NCBI GenBank assembly: GCA_016190375.1
Contig: JACPQR010000177.1
Location: forward strand, 1 to 55,844
Reading direction: 5' to 3'
DNA: 55,844 nt
Origin: Deltaproteobacteria bacterium
Lineage (GTDB): Bacteria; Myxococcota_A; Polyangia; JACPQR01
Below are positions 8,993 to 17,723 of the stretch, piece after piece. The notes below the pieces were generated by a model, which worked only from the letters and a program-made list of their open reading frames with translations, did not search any database and was not told where the DNA came from. The first letter of the stretch is position 1, and every line of letters starts with the position of its first letter. The translations under genes and the position numbers were made by a program.

Positions 8993-10162
8993 GTGTGTCG
9001 GCTGCTCGAAGCTCGCTGGCTGGCCGCGGTCGCCATCTCGAGCGTGGCAGCGTGCGGTCTCTTGGCTCCGTTCGACGAGCCCGCGCCCGGAATCGACGCT
9101 GGCACGGCGGGCGACGTCGATGCGGGCCGCGCCGACGCGGCCGGCGCGGAGGCCGGGCTCGACGCGGCGCTCGCCGAGGCCGGAGTCGATGCGGCCCTCG
9201 ACGCCGGAGCCGTCCCCGACGCGGCGCCGGCTTGCGCCGAGGTCGTCGGCGGTCTGGCCCGCGGCGAGCTTTCGGCCGAGGTCGGCGTGCTCGCCGTCGA
9301 GCGCGGCCGGGTCGTCCTCGGCGAGCCTACGTTCGGTCTGGCCGTCGTGGACGTCACGGATCCCGCCGCGCCGCTCCTCGAGCGCGAGATCGCGACGGGC
9401 CTCGAGGAGGCGGGAGAGGAGCTCCGCGACATCGCCCTGGACGGAGACCTCGCCCTGGTCACCCAGCTCGGCGCCGGCCTGGCCGTCGTGGACCTGGCGG
9501 CAGGCTCGTACGACCTTGCCCAGCCGGTCCCGGCCGACGAAGCGAGCGCGCGCGGGGTCGCGCTCCGGGGCGAGCTCGCCGTCGTCGCCTGGGGCGACGC
9601 CGGCCTCGTGTATTTCGATCCGGACCCGGACGGTCCCGTGATGGCACCACGGATCCTGAACCTGGGCTGCGGGGCCGTCGAGGTTGCCCTCGGCCCCGAC
9701 CACGCCTACCTCGGCTGCCTCGCGGACCTGCGGGTCGTCAGCCTGCCGCCGGACGACCTGGAGGAGGTCGGCCGCGTCGCGGTCGGCGAGCCGGAGGACG
9801 ACGCTCGCGACGTGGCCCTCGGCCCCGACGGCGCGCACGCGTACGTCGCCGTCGATCCCATCGGGCTCGTCGTCGTGTCCGTCGCGGATCCCACGGGTCC
9901 CGAGGTCGTGGGCGTCGGGGCCACCACGTCCGTGCCCGGCCCGAAGCACCTGGCCCTCTGGGGCGACCACGCCGTCGTCGCGTCCGTGACCGTCCTCGAG
10001 ATCTACGATGTGTCCGTCCCCGAGGCCCCGGTGCTCGCGGCCACGTACGAGCCCGATCCTCCGGCAACCGCCTCGTCCGTGGCCGTCGCGGGCGACCTGG
10101 CCTACGTCGCCGCGAGCGAGGGTGGGCTCGAGATCCTCGACCTCGGCTGCCTGCTGCGCTGA
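8993..10162 (+). CDS. LVIVD-repeat beta-propeller lipoprotein
   Basis: Starting at GTG 8993 gives 389 residues with signal and lipobox (ISSVAAC), an Asp/Ala-rich linker (DAGTAGDVDAGRADAAG..), then repeated strands such as GLAVVDVTDPAAP, GLAVVDLAAGSYD, DLRVVSLPPDDLEEV, GLVVVSVADPTGP, VLEIYDVSVPEAP and GLEILDLGC. This is the LVIVD repeat pattern of secreted beta-propellers. The role is probably surface scaffolding or ligand binding; no catalytic motif is seen. The gene is monocistronic, convergent with the channel gene, with a 22-bp gap that is AT-rich for this genome (10163-10184). Confidence 0.75.
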   Translation: MCRLLEARWLAAVAISSVAACGLLAPFDEPAPGIDAGTAGDVDAGRADAAGAEAGLDAALAEAGVDAALDAGAVPDAAPACAEVVGGLARGELSAEVGVLAVERGRVVLGEPTFGLAVVDVTDPAAPLLEREIATGLEEAGEELRDIALDGDLALVTQLGAGLAVVDLAAGSYDLAQPVPADEASARGVALRGELAVVAWGDAGLVYFDPDPDGPVMAPRILNLGCGAVEVALGPDHAYLGCLADLRVVSLPPDDLEEVGRVAVGEPEDDARDVALGPDGAHAYVAVDPIGLVVVSVADPTGPEVVGVGATTSVPGPKHLALWGDHAVVASVTVLEIYDVSVPEAPVLAATYEPDPPATASSVAVAGDLAYVAASEGGLEILDLGCLLR

Positions 10163-10184
10163 GGTCTATTTCGCATAAGATACA

Positions 10185-12770
10185 TTATGTCAACTCGACG
10201 TCCCGTCCGAGGGCGGCCGTGTCGCCGATGACGAAGATGGCGTCCACTTCGCCCCCGTCGAACGGCGGGTCGGACGGGTGCGCGTTGATCACGAGCGAGC
10301 GGTCCCGGAGCTCCACGCCGAGCGGCACCAGCCGATGGCGCGCGAGGCGCCGGAGCAGGTCGCGGAAGCTGACCGGCCGCGAAGGCCAGCGCCGGGCGAC
10401 CCGGAGCCGGACGAACTCCTGGCCGCGCTCGGAGAGCAGCTCGTCGTAGACGCTCGGGATGCCCGGCACGAAGGCGCTGTGGACCATGAAGTAGTTCTTG
10501 AGGACCTGGGTCGAGACGAGCGTCGTGCGCATGCCCTGGCGGCACCGGTTCTTCAGGCGCTCGAGACGCGGCAGGACGAGGGCGCCCTTGGCCGGCGAGC
10601 TGACCTCGATGAGGACGTGCACGCAGTCCGAGGTGGGAAGCTCCTGGCTCTCGATTCGCGAGGAGAGCTGGAGCACTCGCATCGACGTCCTCGCGTCGGG
10701 ATCGGTCGCGAGCGGGTCGGAGAGGACGACCACGGCGTCGTATGGCCCGCCTTCCCGCACGACCGGGTGCGCGACGATCGCCCTGACGTCCAGCTCCTCG
10801 AAGAAGACGCAGCGCGCGGAGCCGGCGTTGTCGGTCACCAGGTCGAAGACCCCTTCGGCGCTCTTCGAGCAGCCGAGCGCATGGATCCGCCCGACGCGCC
10901 GGCTCCTGGGCCCGCGCTCCTCGGACCCGTCCATGGCGACGACGACGCGGGTCCCGCGGACGAAGATGGCGAGCTCGCCCAGCATCGACGCAAGGGCGTC
11001 GTTCTCCCCGATCACGAGGACCCGATGGAGCCCTCCGTCATCCAGCCCGAGCGGCATGTCCTCGACGGGCCCGACGGCCGCGGCGGCCTCGGGGACCCAG
11101 CCGGACGAGAGGTCGACGGAGGCACGCTGCAGCTCGGCGTACGTCGGCGACAGACCCACGAGCCCCCTGAGCGCCTTGATCGGGACCCTGCCCGCGCAGG
11201 CGCCGAGCTTGACCGCCCGGGGATCGAACGACGCGGCGTGCGGGTTCAGGTGGAGCACCAGCTTCTCGGCGGAGACGCTGTGGTTCTTCGAGCCCAGCAT
11301 CGCGCCCAAGAGGACGACGTGGTGCCGGTCGTAGGCGCCCAGGAGCAGGTCCTCCCAGCGAATCGCGGGCCCGCCCCACGCCGGTGGCAGATCCGCGAGC
11401 GCCTCGAACTCCCACGAGAGGTTCATCACGTGCGTGTAGATCTCGCTGCCCTCCGCCGTCAGCAGCTCGCCGTAGAGCCGGTCCACGCCGGGAACGACGA
11501 GGTGCTGGCAGAGGAACAGCCCGATGAGGCGAGAGATCTCGAGCGGGTAGGTCCGCTCGCCGCCGCAGCTCGCGGTGACGCGGGCGACCTCCCCCACCCC
11601 GCGCAGCTCCACGTACAGGCGCGCCCTCGAGTTGAGCTCGCGCACGGCCATCACGGACGAGACGGCCACCGCGTCGGCGTCCTCGCCGTCGACGGGGTGC
11701 GCGAGCACGATCACCCGCTTCGCGGTCGAGACGTCGACCCGCGCGAGCGCTGCGGGATCGGCGGGGTCGCCCTGCCGGTACATCACCGTCCTCAGCTCCG
11801 AGTCGTAGATGTACTGCGGGGGCTCCTCCTCGCGTCCGAGGAGCGCGATCCGCGACTCGGGCCCGCGGACCCGCCGCGAGAAGAGCCCCTTGAGCCCGCG
11901 GGGCACCGCCTGGGCGATCCAGCGGTTCTTCGCGTACAGGCGCGCCAGCTCGCGCACCATGGGCTCGGCAGCGTGCACCGGCCCCACGATCACGGAGTGG
12001 TTGCGCAGCCCCGTCGGCTTCTGGCGCTCGGCGGCGACGAGCTGCTCGAGGACCGATGCGCCGATCCCGATGACGAACGCGAGGATGAACAGCCCGCCGG
12101 CCGTGAGGAGCAGCGAGATGACGATCACGAGGGGGTGCTCGTGAAGGCTCCGCACGAGGTTGTCTCCGCTCTCGAGCTGGCGGAAGCACCACCAGACGAC
12201 GTCCACGAGCTCGCTCGCCGAGATCCTCCCATCGCCGTTCTGGTCGCTGGAGCTCCTCCCGTCGCCGTTCCAGTCCGTCCGCGCGTCCAGGTTGACGAGC
12301 ACGACGGCCGACAGGAGCGCGAGGATGCTCACCACGAACGTGACGAGCAGGAAGTGCCTCAGGCGCTCCCTCCGCGTCACGATCCCCCACACGTCGCGGG
12401 CGATCTGCGCTCCGTACCGGAGCAAGAGCACGAGGCGGATCAGCCGGAGCAGCCGCAGAGGATGCGTCAGGCTGACGTTGGCCAGGAACGGGAATGGCAG
12501 GAAGGTCAGGATCGCCACGAGGTCCAGGACGAGGAGCAGGCGCCCTCCCCAGGGCGAGCCTCCCTCGCGCCTGAGGACCCGGCGGTGGACCGCGACGCGG
12601 ACCACGAGCTCGGTGCCGAAGATCACCAGGAGGACTGGCCCGAAGGCGTTCTCGATGAGGTCCAGCGGCAGCACCGAGAGCACGATCAGGATCGACAGAA
12701 CGACCTTCGTCGCCCGCCGCTCGAGGACGTGCTCGAGCTCTCGCGTGAGCTTTCCTCGCCGCTCGATCAA
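10185..12770 (-). CDS. CASTOR/POLLUX-like ion channel with EF-hand loop
   Basis: Protein of 861 residues. The N-terminal 240 residues hold six hydrophobic segments: S1 about 23-40, S2 43-62, S3 78-95, an Arg-rich S4-like segment 103-120, S5 140-161 and S6 212-240. A WWCFRQLESGDN pore-helix-like stretch lies before S6. The rest contains two Rossmann-like regulatory units ('NHSVIVGPVHAAEPMVREL' and 'HRVLVIGENDALASMLGEL'), as in CASTOR/POLLUX/RCK-gated cation channels. Between S5 and the pore helix a canonical EF-hand loop is present, DQNGDGRISASE (176-187), preceded by a degenerate copy, DWNGDGRSSSDQ. Topology predicts this loop is periplasmic. The TTG start overlaps the TGA of the upstream outer-membrane protein gene (TTGA), so the two are translationally coupled. 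Confidence 0.75.
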   Translation of the reverse strand: MIERRGKLTRELEHVLERRATKVVLSILIVLSVLPLDLIENAFGPVLLVIFGTELVVRVAVHRRVLRREGGSPWGGRLLLVLDLVAILTFLPFPFLANVSLTHPLRLLRLIRLVLLLRYGAQIARDVWGIVTRRERLRHFLLVTFVVSILALLSAVVLVNLDARTDWNGDGRSSSDQNGDGRISASELVDVVWWCFRQLESGDNLVRSLHEHPLVIVISLLLTAGGLFILAFVIGIGASVLEQLVAAERQKPTGLRNHSVIVGPVHAAEPMVRELARLYAKNRWIAQAVPRGLKGLFSRRVRGPESRIALLGREEEPPQYIYDSELRTVMYRQGDPADPAALARVDVSTAKRVIVLAHPVDGEDADAVAVSSVMAVRELNSRARLYVELRGVGEVARVTASCGGERTYPLEISRLIGLFLCQHLVVPGVDRLYGELLTAEGSEIYTHVMNLSWEFEALADLPPAWGGPAIRWEDLLLGAYDRHHVVLLGAMLGSKNHSVSAEKLVLHLNPHAASFDPRAVKLGACAGRVPIKALRGLVGLSPTYAELQRASVDLSSGWVPEAAAAVGPVEDMPLGLDDGGLHRVLVIGENDALASMLGELAIFVRGTRVVVAMDGSEERGPRSRRVGRIHALGCSKSAEGVFDLVTDNAGSARCVFFEELDVRAIVAHPVVREGGPYDAVVVLSDPLATDPDARTSMRVLQLSSRIESQELPTSDCVHVLIEVSSPAKGALVLPRLERLKNRCRQGMRTTLVSTQVLKNYFMVHSAFVPGIPSVYDELLSERGQEFVRLRVARRWPSRPVSFRDLLRRLARHRLVPLGVELRDRSLVINAHPSDPPFDGGEVDAIFVIGDTAALGRDVELT

Positions 12771-14161
12771 TGCCAGATCCCCACCGAGACCGCGAGCTGG
12801 AGGTATCGCGGCGCCACGTCGATCACGCCCGAGGCCCTCACGCCGAAGCGAGCGAACACGTCCCAGAGCGTCGTGTAGAACAGCCTCAAGTCGAGCCCGA
12901 AGGTACCGTGCGGGCGCGATCCCTGATCATCGAAACGCGAGGGCTCCAGGTAGCTACCCCCCCGGAGCCGCAGCCGGTCCGGCCACACCTCGCCCTCCAG
13001 GCCCAGGCGCGGAGTCACGCTCAGGGTATTGCCGCTTCGCCGTTCCACCTGCTGCACGAAGGACTCTATCCCGACGCCGCCCTCGACGGGGCCGGTCAGC
13101 GCCAGGTCGGCGGAGAGGAGCAGGTACCGCCGCGGGGCACGGCGCAGCGCGCGCTTTCGGGCGCGCTCCAGCCTCGCCTCCTCGCGGTCGATCTCACGTT
13201 CCTCGGCCTCGCGCGTCCTGGTCTCCTCGGCCGTGATGCGACCTGCCTCCTGCCAGTAGAGCGCAGGCGGGGCCTGGGCCAGCCGGAGCTCCGCGGCGAG
13301 CCGGCGCTGGGCGCGGCGCCGATCCACGGTCTTCCTCAGCTCGTCGCGAACGCCGTTCGGGTTGACCCAGCGGGGGTTGTAGGGCTTGGGGCCCAGCATC
13401 CAGGAGAAACCAGACTGGACCTCCCAGGGGACCACGACCTGGCAGGGCAGGAAGAACCCGCCCGCTTCGCGGTCCTCGGAGCAGTCCCTGCCCTGCTCCC
13501 TCACGTCGGTGCGCCCGACGACCGAAAAACGGAACGGCTCGCCGTCGGGACGGACCAGGAGTCCCACCTCGAGCCCGACTCCCCTCACCTGCGCGAGGCT
13601 CGCATCTTCCGCCCCTCCTTCGAGGGAGAGAGACGCGACGCGGGCTCCTGTGCCGACGACGAGCTGCCCATGCAGGAGCGCGTATGCGGCGTCGAGGTGG
13701 GCGGTGACGAGGAGCGCATCCGCCACCGACGCCGCGCCGGTCTCGTCCCTGGTCTCGACCTGGTAGTTCTGGATCGCGCCCTCGGCTCCGAGCCCGAGGT
13801 AGCCGAACTGCAAGGCGCCTCCGAGGAGCCCCACGCTGAAGGACCGGTAGTCCGTGCTGGTCTCGCCGTCGTTGTCGAAGTCGGTGCCGGCGACCCCCGT
13901 GGGCAACAGAAAACCCGCGTCGAGGTCGTAGTCCCACCAGGACAGCGAGTACGGATAGCGGTTCGCGACGGCCGCTGGGTTCCACAAGAGCCCCTCGACC
14001 CCTTCCGCGATGCTGGAGAACGCACCCGAGAGGCCCACGGCGCGCGACGAGCCGAGCACGGGCCCCACGAAGACGTCGATCGCGTAGGCGGACGAGGCGA
14101 TCGGATCCCCATCGGCCGCGCCGGCGACGCCGGGCAGGAGCGCGAGAATGATGGATAGCAC
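12767..14161 (-). CDS. Outer-membrane beta-barrel-like protein (PorV/FadL-type)
   Basis: The GTG at 14161 gives 464 residues beginning with a clean signal peptide (LSIILALLPGVAGA, cleavage before ADG). TAGGAG at 14173-14178 lies 11 nt upstream. The motif RAVGLSGAFSSIAEGVEG followed by LLWNPAAVANRYPYS is the 'A-G-x-A-x-A-x-x-x-x-W-N-P-A' start of FadL/PorV-like outer-membrane barrels, and the remainder alternates beta strands to the C-terminal SVGIWH. A charged helix of about 40 residues rich in E, R and A (about 335-375) interrupts the barrel pattern, which is unusual. Its stop overlaps the start of the channel gene, suggesting the pair works together, perhaps in ion or solute passage across the envelope. 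Confidence 0.65.
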   Translation of the reverse strand: MLSIILALLPGVAGAADGDPIASSAYAIDVFVGPVLGSSRAVGLSGAFSSIAEGVEGLLWNPAAVANRYPYSLSWWDYDLDAGFLLPTGVAGTDFDNDGETSTDYRSFSVGLLGGALQFGYLGLGAEGAIQNYQVETRDETGAASVADALLVTAHLDAAYALLHGQLVVGTGARVASLSLEGGAEDASLAQVRGVGLEVGLLVRPDGEPFRFSVVGRTDVREQGRDCSEDREAGGFFLPCQVVVPWEVQSGFSWMLGPKPYNPRWVNPNGVRDELRKTVDRRRAQRRLAAELRLAQAPPALYWQEAGRITAEETRTREAEEREIDREEARLERARKRALRRAPRRYLLLSADLALTGPVEGGVGIESFVQQVERRSGNTLSVTPRLGLEGEVWPDRLRLRGGSYLEPSRFDDQGSRPHGTFGLDLRLFYTTLWDVFARFGVRASGVIDVAPRYLQLAVSVGIWH

Positions 14162-14240
14162 GAGGTGGAGGACTCCTAGGCTCTGCCGGGAAGGCAGCCT
14201 GCGTTCGAGGCCTTCGGGCGTCGCGTCAGAGCCCGAGCCG

Positions 14241-14385
14241 GAGAACAGGCGACAGGCCACCGGCAACCGGCAACTGGCGACCGGCGGCCGAGAGCGCAGG
14301 CGGCGGAGGCTCGGGAGCCGGCGGGAGCTCCGGATCCGGGCGGTTGCCCGCCGCCCGTTGCCTGTTGCCTGTTGCCTGTTGGCCC
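14241..14385. repeat. Heptamer-armed inverted repeat (GGCAACA/GGCAACC)
   Basis: The left arm (14241-14285) consists of GGCGACA/GGCAACC-type heptamers; the right arm (14339-14385) is its approximate reverse complement with three exact tandem TTGCCTG units. About 50 bp of GC-rich sequence separates them. It fills the gap between the outer-membrane protein gene and the GbsR-like gene. No coding sequence is supported here. Confidence 0.65.
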
Positions 14386-14388
14386 TGG

Positions 14389-14952
14389 TCACTTTGCCCG
14401 GAGGAGAAAGCGCGTCAGAGGTCCAGCGTCGATCTTGGAGGTCGCGAGGAGCGCGTCGAGGAGCGACCGCCCGAGCTTGGCCAGCTCGAGGAGCTGTCGA
14501 ATCCGGAGGGCCTGCTCCGCCATGACCACCGTTCGCTTCCGGTCGTGCGCGCCGGCGCGGCGCCGGGACTCCTCGAGGAGATCGAACGCCTCCTGGAAGC
14601 CCTCGATGGCGACGACGATCTCGGTCCGCTCGCGCTCGCTCAGCACGCGCGAGACCATCCGCCAGAGGTTGACCTCCGCCACGTAGTGAGCCTTTCGCTC
14701 GCCTTGCAGCCAGATGCGCCGGACCACACCCCAGCGCCCGAGGTCGGTGACGGTCATGCTCACGGCGCCCGCCGACAGGTCCAGCTTGTCCCGGATGTCG
14801 CGGGCGCTCAGGGGATCCGGCGACAGGTAGAGCAGCGCCCAGACCCTTCCCATGTTGCGCCCGAAGCCCCAGAACTCGATGAGCCGACCCACCGTCTCGG
14901 TCAGCACCTTCTCGGCGGGGGACATGCGAGACACGGGAGGCTCGCGAGGCAT
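14389..14952 (-). CDS. GbsR/MarR-family transcriptional regulator
   Basis: Starting at ATG 14952 the protein has 187 residues. The segment RVWALLYLSPDPLSARDIRD, then SAGAVSMTVTDLGRWGVVRR, is a winged helix-turn-helix of the GbsR/PadR-like MarR branch. The following helices (EGFQEAFDLLEES, LLELAKLGRSLLDALL) are the usual dimerisation region. It probably represses a neighbouring transport or envelope gene; the channel/outer-membrane protein pair downstream is the obvious candidate. A TATCGT hexamer ends 9 nt before the ATG (minus strand, 14962-14967) and no SD is present, so the transcript may be leaderless. Confidence 0.75.
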   Translation of the reverse strand: MPREPPVSRMSPAEKVLTETVGRLIEFWGFGRNMGRVWALLYLSPDPLSARDIRDKLDLSAGAVSMTVTDLGRWGVVRRIWLQGERKAHYVAEVNLWRMVSRVLSERERTEIVVAIEGFQEAFDLLEESRRRAGAHDRKRTVVMAEQALRIRQLLELAKLGRSLLDALLATSKIDAGPLTRFLLRAK

Positions 14953-14961
14953 CGGGGCCGA

Positions 14962-14967
14962 ACGATA
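14962..14967 (-). promoter_or_regulatory. putative -10 (TATCGT) of the GbsR-like gene
   Basis: TATCGT on the minus strand ends 9 nt before ATG 14952, with no SD. Confidence 0.4.
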
Positions 14968-14992
14968 GATCAACGAAACGTCTATGTGGTGA

Positions 14993-16900
14993 TCAGTCGC
15001 CTCCGGCGCTCGCCACGCAGGGAACCCAGGGCCGGCAGGCCGAGTAACGATAGACGAGGTCGTGCCCCTCCTCGCGGATTCGCTCCTGGGAGGGCGATGG
15101 CATCCCTGCCGGGAACGTGACGACCGAGTACCCGACGACCCGGCCGTCGCGGCGGCGCAGCGCCACCGTGACGCCCTCGCTGCCGGTGCCCTCGGGATAG
15201 GGCGCGACCGCGCCCGGGAACCTGACGAGGCCCAGCCGGTATCCGTCGAGCGAGCGGCCGAGCGCCACCAGAGGCGGGAAACCCTCCTTGAGCGCGACGA
15301 CGGACGCTCCGGCGGGCACCTGAGACCACTCGACGTCGAGCGGGGTCGCTCCGACGTATCGCTCGTCGACGAAGATGCGAAAACCCTCCGGGCTGGATCG
15401 AAGCTGCCAGACCTCCAGCGACCCGGGCATCTGGCCCGCGCTGCCGAGCGGATTCCAGGGCGCGTCTCGGAAGACCCAGAGCGCGGCGATCGCCCCGCCG
15501 AGCAAGAGGACGACGGCCGCGATCACCAGGAGGGCCACGGGGCGCTCCTTGTAGACCGGCATCGTCACGGTCGATGCGTCGTGCGAGATCCTCCTCCCGT
15601 GCGGCCTCGAGACCTCCGCCGGCGCGCGCCGCGGGCCGGCCCCCTCCGGGAGCGCTCCGAGCCCCAGCAGCGTCTCCGGCTCGGTGCCCACGGGCACGAT
15701 CGGGGCGTCGCGCGAGCCACGTGCGGAGGCACGGCTCGCCCCCTCCATCATCAACGTCGGTGCGGCTCCCTCGCCACCGTCCTGTTCCGGCTCCATTTCG
15801 GAGCCCTCTTCGTCATCGCCGACAGGCGGGCCGTGATCGGGCCCCTGGACGGAGTAGACCCGGTTCTCTGCGGCGGTCGGCGTCTCGTCCTTTCGTCGTT
15901 TCGAGATCTCCTGCTCTATTCGCTCGCGCACGGCGTCGGGGAGAGCGGTCTCGACGATCGTCGCCTCTTCCTCCCCCATCTGCGCCTTGCGCGGAAAGTA
16001 CTTCTCGAGGAGCGACCCGAGAGCGCGCTCCCGCGGCGGAGCGCGAAGGTGCGAGAGGTACTCGTCGAGCTCGTCGGCGAGCTCGCCCGCGGTGGGCGTT
16101 CGGTCCTCGACGAGGGGCTCGAGAGCCCTGGCTGCGATCTCGGACAGCTCGGGCGGGACGGAGGGGAGCACCTCGATGACTGCCGGCGGCCTGACCTTCG
16201 CCGCCCGCCGCTTCTGGGCGTCCTGGTCCGACTGGGGATACAACGGCCGCATCGCCAGGAGCTCCCAGAGGACGACTCCGGTCGAGAAGATGTCGGAGCG
16301 CGCGTCGATCGGCTCCCCACGCGCCTGCTCCGGAGACATGTAGCTGGTCTTCCCGAGAACCGTCCCCGTGAGCGTCTTCCACGGGTTGTTCGTCGATTGC
16401 GCGATCCCGAAGTCCGAGATCTTCACCTCGCCTTGGTAGGACAAGAGGATGTTCGCGGCCGACACGTCTCGGTGGATCAGGCCCAGGGGCTCTGCATCGG
16501 GCCCGAACTGGACGTGCGCGTGCTCGAGCCCTCGAGCGACCCTGGCCACGACGAACGCGGCGAGGTCGAAGGGGAAGCGGTCCTTGACGGAGAGGAGCTT
16601 GCGGAGCATCTGCAGGAGCGAGACGCCCTCGACGTGCTCCATGACGAGATAGGGGCGAGGGTACTGGGCGAAGTCGTAGACGCGGACGATGTTCGGGTGC
16701 TCGAGGATGCCCGAGAGCCGGGCCTCTGCCTCGAAGCGCTTCGTGGACTCCTCCTCGTCGTCGTCATCGACCGCCTTGACGATCTTGATCGCGAAGCGCT
16801 TGACGAACCCGCCGGGGCCCCGGCGCTCCGCGAGAAAGACCTCGGCCATGCCCCCAGAACCGAGCGACGAGACCACCCGGTAAGGACCGATCTTCTCCAA
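14993..16900 (-). CDS. Hanks-type Ser/Thr protein kinase with TM and PEGA-like tail
   Basis: Protein of 635 residues. The kinase domain (about 1-290) has GSGGMAEVFLAE (glycine loop), K39 in FAIKIVK, HRDVSAANILL (143-153) and DFGIA (163-167). The HRD is followed by V-S-A instead of L-K-x, as is common in myxobacterial kinases. An acidic disordered linker follows, then one TM helix (PVALLVIAAVVLLLGGAIAAL) and an exterior domain of about 130 residues with a PEGA-like segment (FRIFVDERYVGATPLD) and two late cysteines (CRPWVPC). It is a transmembrane signalling kinase sensing something outside the membrane. The start is TTG 16900. It is divergent from a polytopic membrane protein gene, with 41 bp between start codons. 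Confidence 0.85.
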   Translation of the reverse strand: MEKIGPYRVVSSLGSGGMAEVFLAERRGPGGFVKRFAIKIVKAVDDDDEEESTKRFEAEARLSGILEHPNIVRVYDFAQYPRPYLVMEHVEGVSLLQMLRKLLSVKDRFPFDLAAFVVARVARGLEHAHVQFGPDAEPLGLIHRDVSAANILLSYQGEVKISDFGIAQSTNNPWKTLTGTVLGKTSYMSPEQARGEPIDARSDIFSTGVVLWELLAMRPLYPQSDQDAQKRRAAKVRPPAVIEVLPSVPPELSEIAARALEPLVEDRTPTAGELADELDEYLSHLRAPPRERALGSLLEKYFPRKAQMGEEEATIVETALPDAVRERIEQEISKRRKDETPTAAENRVYSVQGPDHGPPVGDDEEGSEMEPEQDGGEGAAPTLMMEGASRASARGSRDAPIVPVGTEPETLLGLGALPEGAGPRRAPAEVSRPHGRRISHDASTVTMPVYKERPVALLVIAAVVLLLGGAIAALWVFRDAPWNPLGSAGQMPGSLEVWQLRSSPEGFRIFVDERYVGATPLDVEWSQVPAGASVVALKEGFPPLVALGRSLDGYRLGLVRFPGAVAPYPEGTGSEGVTVALRRRDGRVVGYSVVTFPAGMPSPSQERIREEGHDLVYRYSACRPWVPCVASAGGD

Positions 16901-16910
16901 CTCGCGGGTC

Positions 16911-16933
16911 AGGATATCACTTTGTGTTACGCT
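16911..16933. promoter_or_regulatory. Divergent, closely packed -10 elements
   Basis: Only 41 bp separate the kinase TTG (16900, minus) from the membrane protein ATG (16942, plus). TATCCT on the minus strand (16911-16916) ends 10 nt before the TTG; TACGCT on the plus strand (16928-16933) ends 8 nt before the ATG. Neither gene has an SD, so both transcripts would be leaderless and RNA polymerase could hardly occupy both promoters at once. Confidence 0.45.
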
Positions 16934-16941
16934 TCGCGCCC

Positions 16942-17706
16942 ATGGAAACTGCGACGAAGCCCTCGGTCGACATCGGTCCGTGGGTCTCCGAGGGCTGGAA
17001 GATGTTCACGGCCCACTGGGGAACGTGGGTCAAGATGTCGCTCATCATGATGCTGCCGGTGCTCTTCCCGATGGTCGGCTACATCATCGGGTACATCGGC
17101 TTCATCCAGGCGATGATGCCCCGCCCGACCGCGTACGGAGTCTACGCGGGGCCTCCCGAATTCCCCGCGTGGGTCTTCGTCGTCTGGGGCCTGAGCGCCC
17201 TCGGAGCGATCATCGGCGCGCTGATCACGAGCTACTTCCAGATCGGGATGTGGAAGGCCGCCCTCAAGCAGGCCCGCGGCGGCACGCCCGAGATGAGCGA
17301 CATGAAGGGCAACGGCCATCTGTACGGCCGGATCTTTCTGGCCAACCTCGCGATCGGGTTCTTGACGTTCCTCGGCCTCCTCGCCTGCTACATCGGCGCC
17401 TTCGTCGTGATGGGCTGGTACCTGTATGCGATCCCGCTGATCATCGACCGCGACCTCTCCATCGGGGAGGCCATGAGGCAGAGCAAGGCCGCGACCAGCC
17501 AGAACCTCTTGATGTTCATCCTGTACGCGTTCCTGGTCGGGCTGATCTCTCAGGTCGGTGCCTACGCATGCCTCGTCGGCCTCTTCGTCACGATGCCCCT
17601 CAAGTTCACGATCGACGCCGTCGCCTACCGGCAGACCTTCGACGGCGTTCGCGCGGGCGCCGCCCCGGCGTTCGCGACCGCTCCTTCAGGACCGATCACC
17701 TACTAG
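16942..17706 (+). CDS. Polytopic membrane protein of unknown function
   Basis: Protein of 254 residues from ATG 16942. The N-terminus (DIGPWVSEGWKMFTAHWGTW) followed by several hydrophobic helices (about 37-62, 80-105, 135-170, 190-225) resembles DUF975/GlpM-like integral membrane proteins that begin with a 'W..GW..F..hw' motif. No catalytic residues are seen. It is transcribed just ahead of sulfate adenylyltransferase with a 17-bp gap, so the two probably share an mRNA. Any functional link is inference. Confidence 0.65.
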   Translation: METATKPSVDIGPWVSEGWKMFTAHWGTWVKMSLIMMLPVLFPMVGYIIGYIGFIQAMMPRPTAYGVYAGPPEFPAWVFVVWGLSALGAIIGALITSYFQIGMWKAALKQARGGTPEMSDMKGNGHLYGRIFLANLAIGFLTFLGLLACYIGAFVVMGWYLYAIPLIIDRDLSIGEAMRQSKAATSQNLLMFILYAFLVGLISQVGAYACLVGLFVTMPLKFTIDAVAYRQTFDGVRAGAAPAFATAPSGPITY

Positions 17707-17723
17707 ACCGAGAGGAACAGTCA

